Numbered from the stretch's first letter, positions 5,396-12,553 are shown. The stretch: 12,553 bases of DNA from Candidatus Zixiibacteriota bacterium (GCA_963205155.1 CAUJJY010000122.1:1-12553); one strand, 5' to 3'. The notes: generated by a model from the letters alone, not told the origin. Numbers and translations are program-made.

Positions 5396-5947
5396 CTACT
5401 TCGTATTTGTTACTCTTAGATTCGGTTTCGCCGCTGCTTTCCGCTCGTACTTGCGGAACCAGGTCATTGTCTTTTCATCCAAAGGAATTCCTCCCATAAT
5501 CTTGTTGGTGAGAGAAATAAATTCGAATAGCTTGCCCTTCCCAAGGCACGGACCAAAAATTTCCACATCACCATCTGACTTTGCAATCTCTAATCGAAAG
5601 TAGAGTAGTTTTTGAAACACTGCCTGTAATCCTTGAATGGACTCATAAGGAACAAACACTTCTGCTGTTCCCAAGTGCTGCACTCGCACTATCACCAGTC
5701 CTTCACGATAGACTTTCATTCGCGTACGCGCCATGCGATTGACGGTCCAGAGAATAAGAATAGCAGCGACAACGCGCCAGACAGCTCGGCCTCCAAGCTC
5801 CCCGTTTTCCAAGTATACCAGAACCGAAGCAACCAAGATTATGACTGCCAGCACACTGAAGGCAATCACGAACCATAATGGTGCCGGCCTCAATGTCCAG
5901 ATCGGAGGCCCCAGCGTTCGAATTTTGAAATCTTGTGATTGATGCAT
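5396..5947 (-). CDS. Two-TM protein with PH-like (bPH) cytoplasmic domain
   Basis: The 183-residue protein starts with a short polar segment, then two membrane helices (about 23-46 and 55-72). A positively charged loop (RMARTRMKVYREG, 71-83) indicates that the remainder is cytoplasmic. Residues 76-165 follow the pattern of small bacterial PH-like domains: MKVYREGLVIVRVQHLGTAE, then VFVPYESIQGLQAVF, then two more strand pairs and a final helix with WFRKYERK. Such proteins are common and poorly characterised. The ATG at 5947 follows an AGGGGA site by seven bases. No partner gene is adjacent, since it is convergent with the lipoprotein on one side and followed by its own terminator. Membrane topology is reasonably sure; the bPH assignment is from pattern alone. 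Confidence 0.72.
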   Translation of the reverse strand: MHQSQDFKIRTLGPPIWTLRPAPLWFVIAFSVLAVIILVASVLVYLENGELGGRAVWRVVAAILILWTVNRMARTRMKVYREGLVIVRVQHLGTAEVFVPYESIQGLQAVFQKLLYFRLEIAKSDGDVEIFGPCLGKGKLFEFISLTNKIMGGIPLDEKTMTWFRKYERKAAAKPNLRVTNTK

Positions 5948-5964
5948 TCAGTTTCCCCTATATC

Positions 5965-5995
5965 TTAAACTGGGAAACATGCACCAACTTGTCAA
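5965..5995 (-). promoter_or_regulatory. Possible promoter of the PH-like gene
   Basis: On the minus strand a perfect TTGACA occupies 5995-5990. No good -10 lies at 17 bases (CAGTTT); GTTTAA at 19 bases or TAAGAT at 22 bases are the only alternatives. The -35 is convincing, the pairing is not. Confidence 0.3.
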
Positions 5996-6039
5996 GTACA
6001 ATTGTCCGCGAATTCGGACTGGCAAAGATCCGACAAATG

Positions 6040-6064
6040 AAAAGGCGCCCGAAGATCGAGCGCC
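6040..6064 (-). terminator. Intrinsic terminator of the aconitase gene
   Basis: On the minus strand a 9-bp stem (6064-6056 with 6052-6044, one T-G pair) with a three-base TCT loop is followed by TTTTC. It lies about 43 bases after the aconitase stop codon. Confidence 0.8.
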
Positions 6065-6107
6065 ACAAAAATTGGGCCGCGTTTCCGCGACCATGTATTG
6101 AATTCGC

Positions 6108-8036
6108 CTACTTCGCAGCCGCTTTCGTGTAGTTCAACTGCCCTCCGGCGAGCAGGATATCAGTCTGGCGCGGTGACAGATCGAACTGGGCCTCGAAAGT
6201 GTAGCCCTGCGTCGCGTTCTTGACGGTCAAGCGATTGCCCGCTTTAAGAGCCTTGCGGACATCGGTAATCTCCAGGACGTCCTCCTGCTTGATCTTGTCA
6301 TAGTCGGCCGAATTGACAAAGGTCATCGGCAGGATACCGAAATTGACCAGATTCGTCTTGTGTATGCGCGCAAAGCTCTTGGCGATCACGAACTGCATGC
6401 CGAGATACATTGGAGCGAGTGCGGCGTGTTCACGCGATGAACCCTGCCCGTAATTCTCGCCGCCGATAATCGTGAATGTGCCGGCCTCTTTGGCGCGCTT
6501 GGCGAAGTCCTTGTCGACCTGGAAGAATACAAACTCCGAGATCGCCGGGATATTCGAGCGCAGAGGGAGAACTTTGGCGCCGGCAGGCATGATATGGTCG
6601 GTAGTAATATTGTCGCCGAGCTTGAGCAGAGCCTTGCCGCCAATCTTGTCGGTGATTGCGGTGCGCAACGGCAACGCTTTGATATTGGGTCCGCGCAGAA
6701 TTTCGGGACGGTCGCCGTTCTTGGCCGGAGCCAGAACGCCGCGGTCGTCGATATAGAATTTCGGCGGCAGATCCAATTTCGGTTGCGGACCGAGATCGCG
6801 CGGGTCGGTGATGACACCTTTGAGCGCAGTCGCGGCGCAGGTTTCCGGCGAAGCGAGATAGACATAAGAATCCTTGGTGCCCGAGCGACCTTCGAAGTTG
6901 CGATTGAAGGAGCGGACCGATTTGGCGCCTGATGACGGAGCTTGGCCCATGCCGATGCAGGGACCGCAGGCGGATTCGAGAATGCGCGCGCCGGACTGGA
7001 TGACCTTGGCAAGCGCGCCGGAAGTGGCAACCATCGTATAGACCTGCTTGGAGCCGGGCGTTACGGTGAGGTCGAGTTCCGGAAAGACCTGCTTGCCGTC
7101 AAGGATGGCAGCGGTGATTTCCAGGTCGTACAGCGACGAGTTGGTACAGGAGCCGATGCAAACCTGTTGGACTTTGGTGCCGGCAACTTGGCGAACCGGA
7201 ACGACGTTGTCTGGCGAATGCGGTTGGGCAATCAGCGGTTCGAGTTTGTTCAGATCGATTTCGATCACCTTGTCGTAGGTCGCACCCGGATCGGCAGAGA
7301 GCGGTTTCCAATCCTTCTCACGGCCCTGCGCAACGAGATATTCCTTGGTGTTTTCGTCGGACGGAAAGATCGAACAAGTCGCGCCAAGTTCAGCGCCCAT
7401 ATTGGTGATGGTCGAACGCTGGGTCAGTGTCAGCGACTTGACACCTTCGCCGTGATACTCGATCACGTTACCGACACCGCCTTTGACGGTGAGGATACGA
7501 AGCACTTCAAGGATGACGTCTTTGCCTGAAACCCAGGGTTGGAGTTTGCCCGTGAGGTGCACACCGACAACACGCGGGCACGGCAAATAGAATGCGCCGC
7601 CGCCCATGGCAACTGCGACATCCAATCCGCCGGCACCCATGGCGATCATGGCGAGTGCGCCATTGGTCGGAGTGTGCGAGTCGGAGCCAAGCAGGGTCAG
7701 GCCCGGTTTGCCGAAGCGTTCGAGGTGAACCTGATGACAGATGCCGTTGCCGGGTTTGGAGAAGAAAACACCGTAGTTGGCCGCGACCGACTGCAGGTAG
7801 CGGTGATCATCGGCGTTTTCGAAACCGGCCTGAAGCATATTGTGGTCGACGTACGAGACCGAGATTTGCGTCTTGACGCGATCAAGACCCAATGCTTCAA
7901 ATTGCAGGTAGGCCATCGTGCCGGTGGCATCCTGCGTGAGGGTTTGATCGATGCGAATACCGATTTCGGTACCGACTTTGAGTTCACCATCAACGAGGTG
8001 TTCTTTTAGAATTTTATGGGTAAGATTATCAGCCAC
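6108..8036 (-). CDS. Aconitate hydratase
   Basis: This 642-residue enzyme interconverts citrate and isocitrate in the TCA cycle. The three cysteines that hold the [4Fe-4S] cluster are visible: C297 in IGSCTN and C357/C360 in ACGPC. Substrate-site segments include DHNM (64-67), GSDSHTPTNG (117-126) and, in the C-terminal swivel domain, NYGQGSSREHAAL (528-540). The length and domain order fit the mitochondrial-like bacterial class of about 640-660 residues, not the ~890-residue AcnA/IRP or AcnB types. The family also includes homoaconitase and isopropylmalate isomerase, but those large subunits lack a fused swivel domain, so aconitase is favoured. The ATG at 8036 is preceded by GGAGGAC. It has its own promoter and terminator and is divergent from prephenate dehydratase. 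Confidence 0.95.
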   Translation of the reverse strand: MADNLTHKILKEHLVDGELKVGTEIGIRIDQTLTQDATGTMAYLQFEALGLDRVKTQISVSYVDHNMLQAGFENADDHRYLQSVAANYGVFFSKPGNGICHQVHLERFGKPGLTLLGSDSHTPTNGALAMIAMGAGGLDVAVAMGGGAFYLPCPRVVGVHLTGKLQPWVSGKDVILEVLRILTVKGGVGNVIEYHGEGVKSLTLTQRSTITNMGAELGATCSIFPSDENTKEYLVAQGREKDWKPLSADPGATYDKVIEIDLNKLEPLIAQPHSPDNVVPVRQVAGTKVQQVCIGSCTNSSLYDLEITAAILDGKQVFPELDLTVTPGSKQVYTMVATSGALAKVIQSGARILESACGPCIGMGQAPSSGAKSVRSFNRNFEGRSGTKDSYVYLASPETCAATALKGVITDPRDLGPQPKLDLPPKFYIDDRGVLAPAKNGDRPEILRGPNIKALPLRTAITDKIGGKALLKLGDNITTDHIMPAGAKVLPLRSNIPAISEFVFFQVDKDFAKRAKEAGTFTIIGGENYGQGSSREHAALAPMYLGMQFVIAKSFARIHKTNLVNFGILPMTFVNSADYDKIKQEDVLEITDVRKALKAGNRLTVKNATQGYTFEAQFDLSPRQTDILLAGGQLNYTKAAAK

Positions 8037-8077
8037 TGAAGTCCTCCGTGGGAAAAAACAAGCACTATCTTGTCGTA

Positions 8078-8106
8078 TATAAATACTTATTTCGCCCTGG
8101 GGTCAA
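8078..8106 (-). promoter_or_regulatory. Promoter candidate of the aconitase gene
   Basis: On the minus strand TTGACC (8106-8101) is followed after 17 bases by TTTATA (8083-8078), in an A+T-rich run that also offers TATATA two bases on. The leader would be about 35 bases and includes the GGAGG site. The -10 is imperfect. Confidence 0.45.
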
Positions 8107-8192
8107 TGGATTTTAGTTGGGAAATTGCTGGCTGAAACCGTACCAAGACAGGACGAAGTTAATCAATCGAATCTATTGCCGACATGTAACGT

Positions 8193-9017
8193 ATGACTAT
8201 GTCTTCCATTGCCTTCCAAGGCGACCGGGGATCGTTTTCGGAAGAAGCGGCCCGCAAGTTTTTCGGCGTTGAAATCACTCCGGACCCGAAACAGACTTTT
8301 CCCGAAGTCTTCGCTGCTGTCGAAACTGGACAGGCAACGCATGGCGTCATACCGGTTGAAAACTCCCTGGTCGGGAGCATCCACCAAAACTACGATCTAT
8401 TGCTGCGACACAATCTTAAGATTGTCGGCGAGCAGAATCAGCGGATAGTGCATCACTTAATTGTCTGCCCGGGAGTTAAGATTGAAGAGTTGACCTCGAT
8501 CCACTCGCATCCAGTAGCGCTTGACCAATGCAAGGATTTCCTCAAGAGGCATCATCGAGCGCAAGCGATTGTCGAATATGACACCGCCGGGTCGGTGCGA
8601 CTTATTAAGGAAAAGAAAATGCTCACCGCCGGTGCAATTGCTGGTTCATACGCCGCCGAATTGTACGAGATGGAAATTGTAGCATCGGCGATTCAGGATG
8701 AGCCGGACAACTACACGCGATTTTTGGTCTTATCCAAGAATCCGGCAGAGCGAACCGGCCGGAGCAAAACCTCGATTGTATTTGCGCTGAAAAATATCCC
8801 CGGCGTTCTTTTCAAGGCGCTGTCGGTGTTTGCGCTGCGAGATCTGGACTTGACCAAGATCGAATCGCGGCCGCTGCGGAAGAAAGCGTGGGAATATTAC
8901 TTCTATCTCGATTTCATCGGGCATATCGACGACGAAGCTGCCAAGAATGCTATTGCGCATTTGCGCGAGATCACGACGTTTTTGAAGATTCTCGGTTCGT
9001 ATCCGATGTCGGAGTAG
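8193..9017 (+). CDS. pheA: Prephenate dehydratase
   Basis: The 274-residue monofunctional enzyme converts prephenate to phenylpyruvate in phenylalanine synthesis. The catalytic domain (about 4-182) shows FQGDRGSFSEEAA (8-20), IPVENSLVGSI (53-63), DTAGSV (130-135) and the hallmark TRF (175-177). A C-terminal ACT domain (192-270) carries the ESRP element (224-227) involved in phenylalanine feedback binding. No chorismate mutase or prephenate dehydrogenase domain is fused. Start choice is uncertain: ATG codons at 8193 and 8199 are in frame, a stop (TAA) lies two codons before the first, and neither has a recognisable Shine-Dalgarno sequence. I see no convincing promoter in the 156-base divergent gap on this strand. 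Product identity is firm. Confidence 0.95.
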   Translation: MTMSSIAFQGDRGSFSEEAARKFFGVEITPDPKQTFPEVFAAVETGQATHGVIPVENSLVGSIHQNYDLLLRHNLKIVGEQNQRIVHHLIVCPGVKIEELTSIHSHPVALDQCKDFLKRHHRAQAIVEYDTAGSVRLIKEKKMLTAGAIAGSYAAELYEMEIVASAIQDEPDNYTRFLVLSKNPAERTGRSKTSIVFALKNIPGVLFKALSVFALRDLDLTKIESRPLRKKAWEYYFYLDFIGHIDDEAAKNAIAHLREITTFLKILGSYPMSE

Positions 9018-9043
9018 ACGAGGCGCAGGGGCCACACGCTCGC

Positions 9044-9078
9044 CTTTCTTCCCTCTCCGAGGTGAAGAGGGAAGGAAG
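9044..9078. repeat. 12-bp inverted repeat between convergent genes, no U-tract
   Basis: CTTTCTTCCCTC (9044-9055) pairs with GAGGGAAGGAAG (9067-9078) with one T-G pair, around an 11-base loop. It lies between the ends of pheA and the VOC gene. Neither strand has a following T-run, so it is not a standard intrinsic terminator. It could be a 3'-end stabilising hairpin or a copy of a dispersed palindromic repeat; one copy in the window cannot decide this. Confidence 0.55.
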
Positions 9079-9104
9079 CAAAGCTGCGTAGACGTCGTGA
9101 TTAC

Positions 9105-9476
9105 TTACATCGAAGCGCTGGGATCAGGCTGCATAACTCCGAAAATATTGCCTTCGGTATCTTTGAAATAAGCCAGCCAGCCGACGCCGGGAATCGGCAT
9201 CTTGGGCACGACAATAGTACCGCCGGCTTTGGTGATCTGCTCGATTGACTTGTCGATGGACTCGATGCCGATGGTGTTGTACACATTCCCCATCGGATCG
9301 CGGCGTTTCATCATCCCGCCATCGATACCGGGGCAACTGGTATCACCGGTCGAGATCAGCCAGTAATCCATTGGCCCTTCCCACTTATTGAATTTCCAGC
9401 CAAAGACATCGGTGTAGAACTTGCTCGCGCGATTGGGGTCATCAACGTGAATTTCAAAGTGTACGACACGGGACAT
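9105..9476 (-). CDS. VOC-superfamily (glyoxalase/bleomycin-resistance fold) protein
   Basis: The 123-residue protein consists of one VOC domain made of two beta-alpha-beta-beta-beta units: the first begins VVHFEIHVDDPNRASKFYTDVFGW (4-27), the second NTIGIESIDKSIEQITKAGG (67-86), ending in YFKDTEGNIFGVMQP (103-117). H7 and E109 are at the usual metal-ligand positions. It resembles the predicted lactoylglutathione-lyase-related group (COG3324-like); the substrate is unknown. The start is the ATG at 9476, seven bases after a GGAGA site; a TTG two codons earlier lies too close to that site. The gene lies between a convergent pheA and a same-strand membrane protein 138 bases upstream. Confidence 0.85.
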   Translation of the reverse strand: MSRVVHFEIHVDDPNRASKFYTDVFGWKFNKWEGPMDYWLISTGDTSCPGIDGGMMKRRDPMGNVYNTIGIESIDKSIEQITKAGGTIVVPKMPIPGVGWLAYFKDTEGNIFGVMQPDPSASM

Positions 9477-9543
9477 GGACAATTCTCCTGCTTAGGATTG
9501 TAGTTAATATGGATTTATTTAGTTCTAACTTGGAGGACCGACT

Positions 9544-9586
9544 CGCGTCCGTCAATCACATTTTCAGACGACGGAACGCGCTTTTT
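9544..9586 (+). terminator. Plus-strand terminator-like hairpin with no matching gene
   Basis: CGCGTCCGTC (9544-9553) pairs with GACGGAACGCG (9570-9580), ten base pairs with one bulged A, around a 16-base loop. It is followed on the plus strand by CTTTTTG. On the minus strand no T-run follows. The genes on both sides are on the minus strand, so it cannot be their ordinary terminator. It could end antisense transcription or a short unannotated RNA. Confidence 0.5.
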
Positions 9587-9614
9587 GTTCAGACGCCAAA
9601 TGCAGAAAGGCCGG

Positions 9615-9968
9615 TTAGGTGAGTATGGCCTTGCATTCGGGGTTGAAGAGCACCCAAAAGGCATAAACGCCAAGTGCCGTACCCAACGGCGGATTGATGA
9701 CGTTGAAAACCGCCATAATCAAAACAACGACCCGTCCCCATTGCGTCTTGCGCAACAGACCCCAGCCGCCGATGATTTCGGGAATGCCGGTCAGGAAGCA
9801 AAACGCGCCAACCGCAATGCCGATGATTGACAGGACAGCAAAGGCTTCCTCATTGCCGGTGAGAAATCCGCCGCCGAGGAATAGGCCAAAGATGATCAAC
9901 CCAAATACAATAGACAGGATTCCCCAGATGATGAAGAGAATCCCCAGCAAACGAACATGATTTTCCAA
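9615..9968 (-). CDS. Small four-TM membrane protein
   Basis: The 117-residue protein is almost wholly hydrophobic, with segments at about 7-30, 43-66, 78-92 and 95-108, a short Gly-rich loop (31-40) and the C-terminal pattern GVYAFWVLFNPE (100-111), which I associate with a common uncharacterised bacterial membrane family. It has no charged residues within the membrane or other functional signature. Translation starts at a TTG (9968-9966): a strong GGAGGAG site lies five bases upstream and no in-frame ATG is suitably placed. It is separated from the VOC gene by 138 bases that include a plus-strand hairpin, so the two are probably separate units. Function is unknown. Confidence 0.75.
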   Translation of the reverse strand: MENHVRLLGILFIIWGILSIVFGLIIFGLFLGGGFLTGNEEAFAVLSIIGIAVGAFCFLTGIPEIIGGWGLLRKTQWGRVVVLIMAVFNVINPPLGTALGVYAFWVLFNPECKAILT

Positions 9969-10007
9969 TTATACTCCTCCACTCCGCAAGCCGTGATGAG
10001 GCCCGTA

Positions 10008-10035
10008 ATCATAAAGACGGACTTTCCAACGGCAA
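10008..10035 (-). promoter_or_regulatory. Promoter candidate of the small membrane protein gene
   Basis: On the minus strand TTGCCG (10035-10030) is followed after 16 bases by TATGAT (10013-10008), a five-of-six match to the -10 consensus. Transcription would begin near 10001, about 33 bases before the TTG start codon. Confidence 0.45.
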
Positions 10036-10108
10036 GTTGCAGGATAGTTTAATCCGCGTGTCGCTTTTCTCCGCTTGTCTCTGAACATAGATTTTTTGAA
10101 TATTAGTT

Positions 10109-10127
10109 CCTACAGCGGCTTTGTAGG
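10109..10127. promoter_or_regulatory. Inverted repeat upstream of the NTF2-like gene
   Basis: CCTACA (10109-10114) and TGTAGG (10122-10127) form a perfect 6-bp inverted repeat with a 7-base centre, inside a looser TTGAA (10096-10100)/TTCAA (10131-10135) pair. It lies about 85 bases before the start codon and could be an operator or a leader hairpin. No clear promoter hexamers stand out beside it. Confidence 0.3.
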
Positions 10128-10211
10128 GCAGTTCAACAAACACCCGAGTAGTTCGTAATACCAAAGTGCCTTACGGCGCCGGAATTTTGTTTATTCAGAA
10201 AGGAATTCGCG

Positions 10212-11111
10212 ATGAAAAGTTTCATACTCGCCCTGATGATATTTGCAGTTGGAGAGAGTTCTGTTATGACAATTCACGCAATGACGCCCCAAGAAGCTGC
10301 AAAGCAGATTGCCGAGACAGAGTGGGCGTTCGCCAAGAAGGCATCGGACACGACGATGACGATTGCATTTCTTGAGTATCTCCACGATGAGGCGGTGGTC
10401 TTTCGCCCCGAACCTGTCAATGGAAAACTCTGGTACTCGAGCAGACCGCCCAGTTCGGCACAACTTAAGTGGTGGCCGATTTATGTGATTGCATCGTCTA
10501 CCGGAGATATGGGACTTTCGACCGGACCTTATGAATTCAGGACCGAAAACTCCGACACGGTACCGGTCTATCATGGTCACTTCGTCTCGATTTGGCAGCG
10601 TCAAGCCGACGGCAAGTACAAGGTGATGGCCGATCTGGGCAATAGTCACGACAAGCCGGAAGCAAGAATCACCGAGCTAACGATCGGCAATGCCAACTCG
10701 ACGACGGTGCCGAAGAAGTCAGGTTTAGCGATTCCCGCTTCAGAAGAGACACTGGTGCAGGCAGAATCCTTGTATTCGGCAACTTCATCAACAGAAGGGG
10801 CGCTGGTGGGATTTGAGAGATATTTCGGCGACGAAGTCCGGGTTTATCGCGATGGTGATTATCCGTTTATAGGTAAGGCCAGTGCGGCATCGATGTATCG
10901 TGATTCAAGCTTGATGATATCATCGCAAACGAGCTTCAGCAGTGTTTCCCAAGGCGACGACTTCGGATACACCTATGGCGTTGCTAAACAATGGAGCCGG
11001 AAGACTTCGCCGACAACCGGTGTGAAGTTGAGCTATTTGCGCGTTTGGCAGCGCGCCGCCGACGGCCACTGGAAGGTCGCACTGGACATCGCTTTACCGA
11101 TGTCCAATTGA
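10212..11111 (+). CDS. Secreted protein with two tandem NTF2-like (SnoaL/DUF4440-type) domains
   Basis: The 299-residue product has a signal peptide (hydrophobic 4-13, probable cleavage after IHA at about 23). Two repeats follow, roughly 25-145 and 178-295. Each begins with a helix carrying an acidic/aromatic pattern (IAETEWAFAKKA; LVQAESLYSA) and ends with a similar strand pair: FVSIWQRQADGKYKVMADL at 124-142 and LRVWQRAADGHWKVALDI at 276-293. That signature is characteristic of DUF4440/SnoaL-like proteins, which have the NTF2 cone fold and varied or unknown ligands. Two copies in one chain would mimic the usual dimer. The ATG at 10212 has an AAAGGA site eight bases upstream. It is 43 bases upstream of the MFS gene on the same strand, so they may be cotranscribed. 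A periplasmic location is inferred; substrate unknown. Confidence 0.78.
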   Translation: MKSFILALMIFAVGESSVMTIHAMTPQEAAKQIAETEWAFAKKASDTTMTIAFLEYLHDEAVVFRPEPVNGKLWYSSRPPSSAQLKWWPIYVIASSTGDMGLSTGPYEFRTENSDTVPVYHGHFVSIWQRQADGKYKVMADLGNSHDKPEARITELTIGNANSTTVPKKSGLAIPASEETLVQAESLYSATSSTEGALVGFERYFGDEVRVYRDGDYPFIGKASAASMYRDSSLMISSQTSFSSVSQGDDFGYTYGVAKQWSRKTSPTTGVKLSYLRVWQRAADGHWKVALDIALPMSN

Positions 11112-11154
11112 TTGCCGGAACCTTTGCCCCGGCTCGTTCGTTTCATCCTAAAGT

Positions 11155-12342
11155 ATGAAACGCGAGCGACTTCTTCTATTCACCCTGGCAGCGATCAATT
11201 TCACGCACATCGTCGACTTCATGATCATGATGCCGCTTGGCCCGCAGTTAATGCGGCTGTTCGATATTTCCCCACAGCAATTTTCGGCATTGGTATCCAC
11301 CTACACGTTTAGCGCTGGAGTATCGAGCTTCATCGGCGCCTTCGTGCTGGATCGTTTTGACCGCAAGAAAACTCTAGCCATAGCCTATGTCGGATTTGTG
11401 ATCGGGACATTCGCGTGTGCGCTCGCCCCGAACTATCAGCTGCTCTTGTCGGCACGAATCGTCACCGGCGCTTTCGGCGGTATCCTGTCGGCACTGATAT
11501 TGTCAATCGTTGGTGACGTCATTCCGGAATTCCGGCGTGCGACGGCCATCGGAATCGTGATGGGTGCGTTCTCGGTCGCTTCAGTAGTCGGCGTACCGTT
11601 TGGGTTATTCATTGCCAACCAGTACTCGTGGCATGCGCCGTTTATTTTCCTGGGGATTCTTAGTACGGCGGTGTTGGGACTGATTGTAGTGGCGGTTCCG
11701 CAATTGCGTTCACACATGTTACATAACATACCGCACCCCAGTCCGATTAAGGTACTGACCAATTTGGCGCGTAACGGCAATCAGCTCTCGGCATTATGGT
11801 TCACCATCATGCTGGTGTTGGGCCATTTTACGATTATACCGTTCTTGAGTCCTTATATGGTGGCTAATGTTGGATTTAGCGAGTCCGACTTGACGTACAT
11901 CTATTTGCTGGGCGGCGCAGTGACAATATTCACTTCGCCGATGATTGGCAGGCTGGCGGATCGAATCGGCAAGCCGCGCGTGTTTATGATGTTTGCGCTG
12001 TTGACTCTGATACCGGTGTTTACACTGACGAATCTTCCCAAGACCGCCCTGCCACTGGCTCTTTTGGTCACGACAGTTTTCTTTGTGACGTCAAGTGGAC
12101 GCTGGGTTCCGGCGACGACAATGATAACTTCGACAGTGACCCCGCAAAGTCGCGGTAGTTTTATGAGCATTAACTCGTCAGTACAACAGATCACTGCCGG
12201 CATAGCGGCTTCAATTGCGGGTGTGATTGTTACAAAGGACGCATCAGGTGCACTGGTGAATTATCAGTACGTCGGCTACCTGGCAATTGTCGTTTCATTG
12301 CTTGGGATATTGGTGTCGCGAAGACTGCGGACGATAAGTTAG
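11155..12342 (+). CDS. Major facilitator superfamily transporter, DHA1/AraJ-like
   Basis: The 395-residue protein has the length and hydrophobicity of a 12-TM MFS permease. The conserved loop between helices 2 and 3 is present (GAFVLDRFDRKKTL, 61-74), as are RIVTGAFGG (101-109, motif B-like) and GVPFG (146-150, motif C-like antiporter element). A second, weaker loop copy, MIGRLADRIGKPRVF, follows in the C-terminal half. These features point to proton-coupled drug or metabolite efflux; the substrate cannot be read from sequence. The ATG at 11155 has no evident Shine-Dalgarno sequence, which would fit translation coupled to, or reinitiated after, the NTF2-like gene ending 43 bases earlier. It converges on the ABC-2 permease gene with only 18 bases between them and no visible terminator. 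Confidence 0.9.
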   Translation: MKRERLLLFTLAAINFTHIVDFMIMMPLGPQLMRLFDISPQQFSALVSTYTFSAGVSSFIGAFVLDRFDRKKTLAIAYVGFVIGTFACALAPNYQLLLSARIVTGAFGGILSALILSIVGDVIPEFRRATAIGIVMGAFSVASVVGVPFGLFIANQYSWHAPFIFLGILSTAVLGLIVVAVPQLRSHMLHNIPHPSPIKVLTNLARNGNQLSALWFTIMLVLGHFTIIPFLSPYMVANVGFSESDLTYIYLLGGAVTIFTSPMIGRLADRIGKPRVFMMFALLTLIPVFTLTNLPKTALPLALLVTTVFFVTSSGRWVPATTMITSTVTPQSRGSFMSINSSVQQITAGIAASIAGVIVTKDASGALVNYQYVGYLAIVVSLLGILVSRRLRTIS

Positions 12343-12360
12343 ACTGCGCTCGACTTTCGA

Positions 12361-12553
12361 TTAACCATCAGTTCGTTTGAGAATCATTACACCAACTGTA
12401 AAGCCGATAGCCCCGATTGCGAGCAAAATGCCGAGTGGCTGAAGTAACTCGGCAAAGCCAAAACCACGCCAAATAGCTCCTTCCGCAGCGAGGACGCTCC
12501 ACTTGACCGGACTGAAATGGCTTACGGTCACCATCCAGGATGGCATCATCATC
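12361..12553 (-). CDS. ABC-2 type transporter permease, C-terminal fragment (partial)
   Basis: Sixty-three C-terminal residues are present; the frame is open to the right edge, so the N-terminal part lies outside the window. MPSWMVTVSHFSPVKWSVLA followed by EGAIWRGFGFAELLQPLGIL is the usual run before the last membrane helix of ABC-2 permeases, which then ends in a short basic tail (LKRTDG). The three Met codons at the edge are probably internal. Such permeases work with an ATPase partner in drug, polysaccharide or sodium export; the partner is not in view. Confidence 0.82.
   Translation of the reverse strand, partial: MMMPSWMVTVSHFSPVKWSVLAAEGAIWRGFGFAELLQPLGILLAIGAIGFTVGVMILKRTDG

Noticed and set aside
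6386..7030. 214-codon minus-strand open frame in a second frame
   Set aside because: It overlaps aconitase in another frame and shows the Arg/Ser/Pro-rich composition of an out-of-frame translation.
6942..7529. 195-codon plus-strand open frame
   Set aside because: It is antisense to the aconitase core, including the cluster cysteines; GC-biased third positions explain the open frame.
6108..8036. Homoaconitase or isopropylmalate isomerase
   Set aside because: Those large subunits lack the fused C-terminal swivel domain seen here at about residues 465-642, and no leucine or lysine synthesis genes are adjacent.
9017..9105. A mobile-element remnant between pheA and the VOC gene
   Set aside because: Only a hairpin is visible; there is no transposase fragment and no target-site duplication.

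Overview
The window comes from a chromosome of a Gram-negative-type bacterium of intermediate GC content. It encodes two signal-peptide lipoproteins, a secreted NTF2-like protein and a multiheme c-type cytochrome, and it shows ordinary sigma70-type promoters, Shine-Dalgarno sites and hairpin terminators. The gene mix (anaerobic-style multiheme lipoprotein, DUF134/NifX-like pair, an MddA-type methyltransferase, an aconitase of the ~640-residue type) would fit an uncultured lineage such as Zixibacteria or another FCB-related group. That placement is a guess from style, not shown by any marker gene. I see no transposase, integrase, phage gene, CRISPR array, tRNA or rRNA.

Bases 1-1870: a leftward gene begins at the left edge (8 codons only). 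Divergent from it is a rightward metal/redox cluster: a DUF134 helix-turn-helix/zinc-ribbon protein, overlapped by 4 bases by a NifX/NifB-family (MTH1175-like) small protein with a His-rich loop, then an archaeal/Prx6-type peroxiredoxin with a promoter candidate of its own. The DUF134 promoter carries a near-perfect 20-bp palindrome filling the space between -35 and -10, a classic repressor geometry.

Bases 1871-4233: a terminator, then a 303-base gap holding a perfect CRP/FNR-superfamily core site, a promoter and a leader of about 120 bases, then a lipoprotein with eight heme-binding motifs, two of them non-canonical (CX3CH and CX4CH). After a strong terminator comes a separately promoted membrane methyltransferase that closely resembles MddA (methanethiol to dimethyl sulfide).

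Bases 4234-6107: an unrecognised lipoprotein (rightward) converges on a two-TM protein with a PH-like cytoplasmic domain (leftward). They share a bidirectional terminator.

Bases 6108-9104: aconitase (leftward, with its own promoter and terminator) stands back-to-back with prephenate dehydratase (rightward), which has no good ribosome binding site. A 12-bp hairpin without a U-tract lies just after it.

Bases 9105-12553: a VOC-superfamily protein and a small four-TM protein starting with TTG (both leftward), with a rightward-oriented terminator-like hairpin between them that no gene explains. Then a secreted protein with two NTF2-like repeats and an MFS transporter (both rightward), and finally the C-terminal end of an ABC-2 permease (leftward) cut by the right edge.

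Most genes are single transcription units. The only convincing operon is DUF134-NifX-like, possibly continuing into the peroxiredoxin. The two CRP/FNR-like sites suggest one global regulator may link the left-edge gene and the cytochrome.
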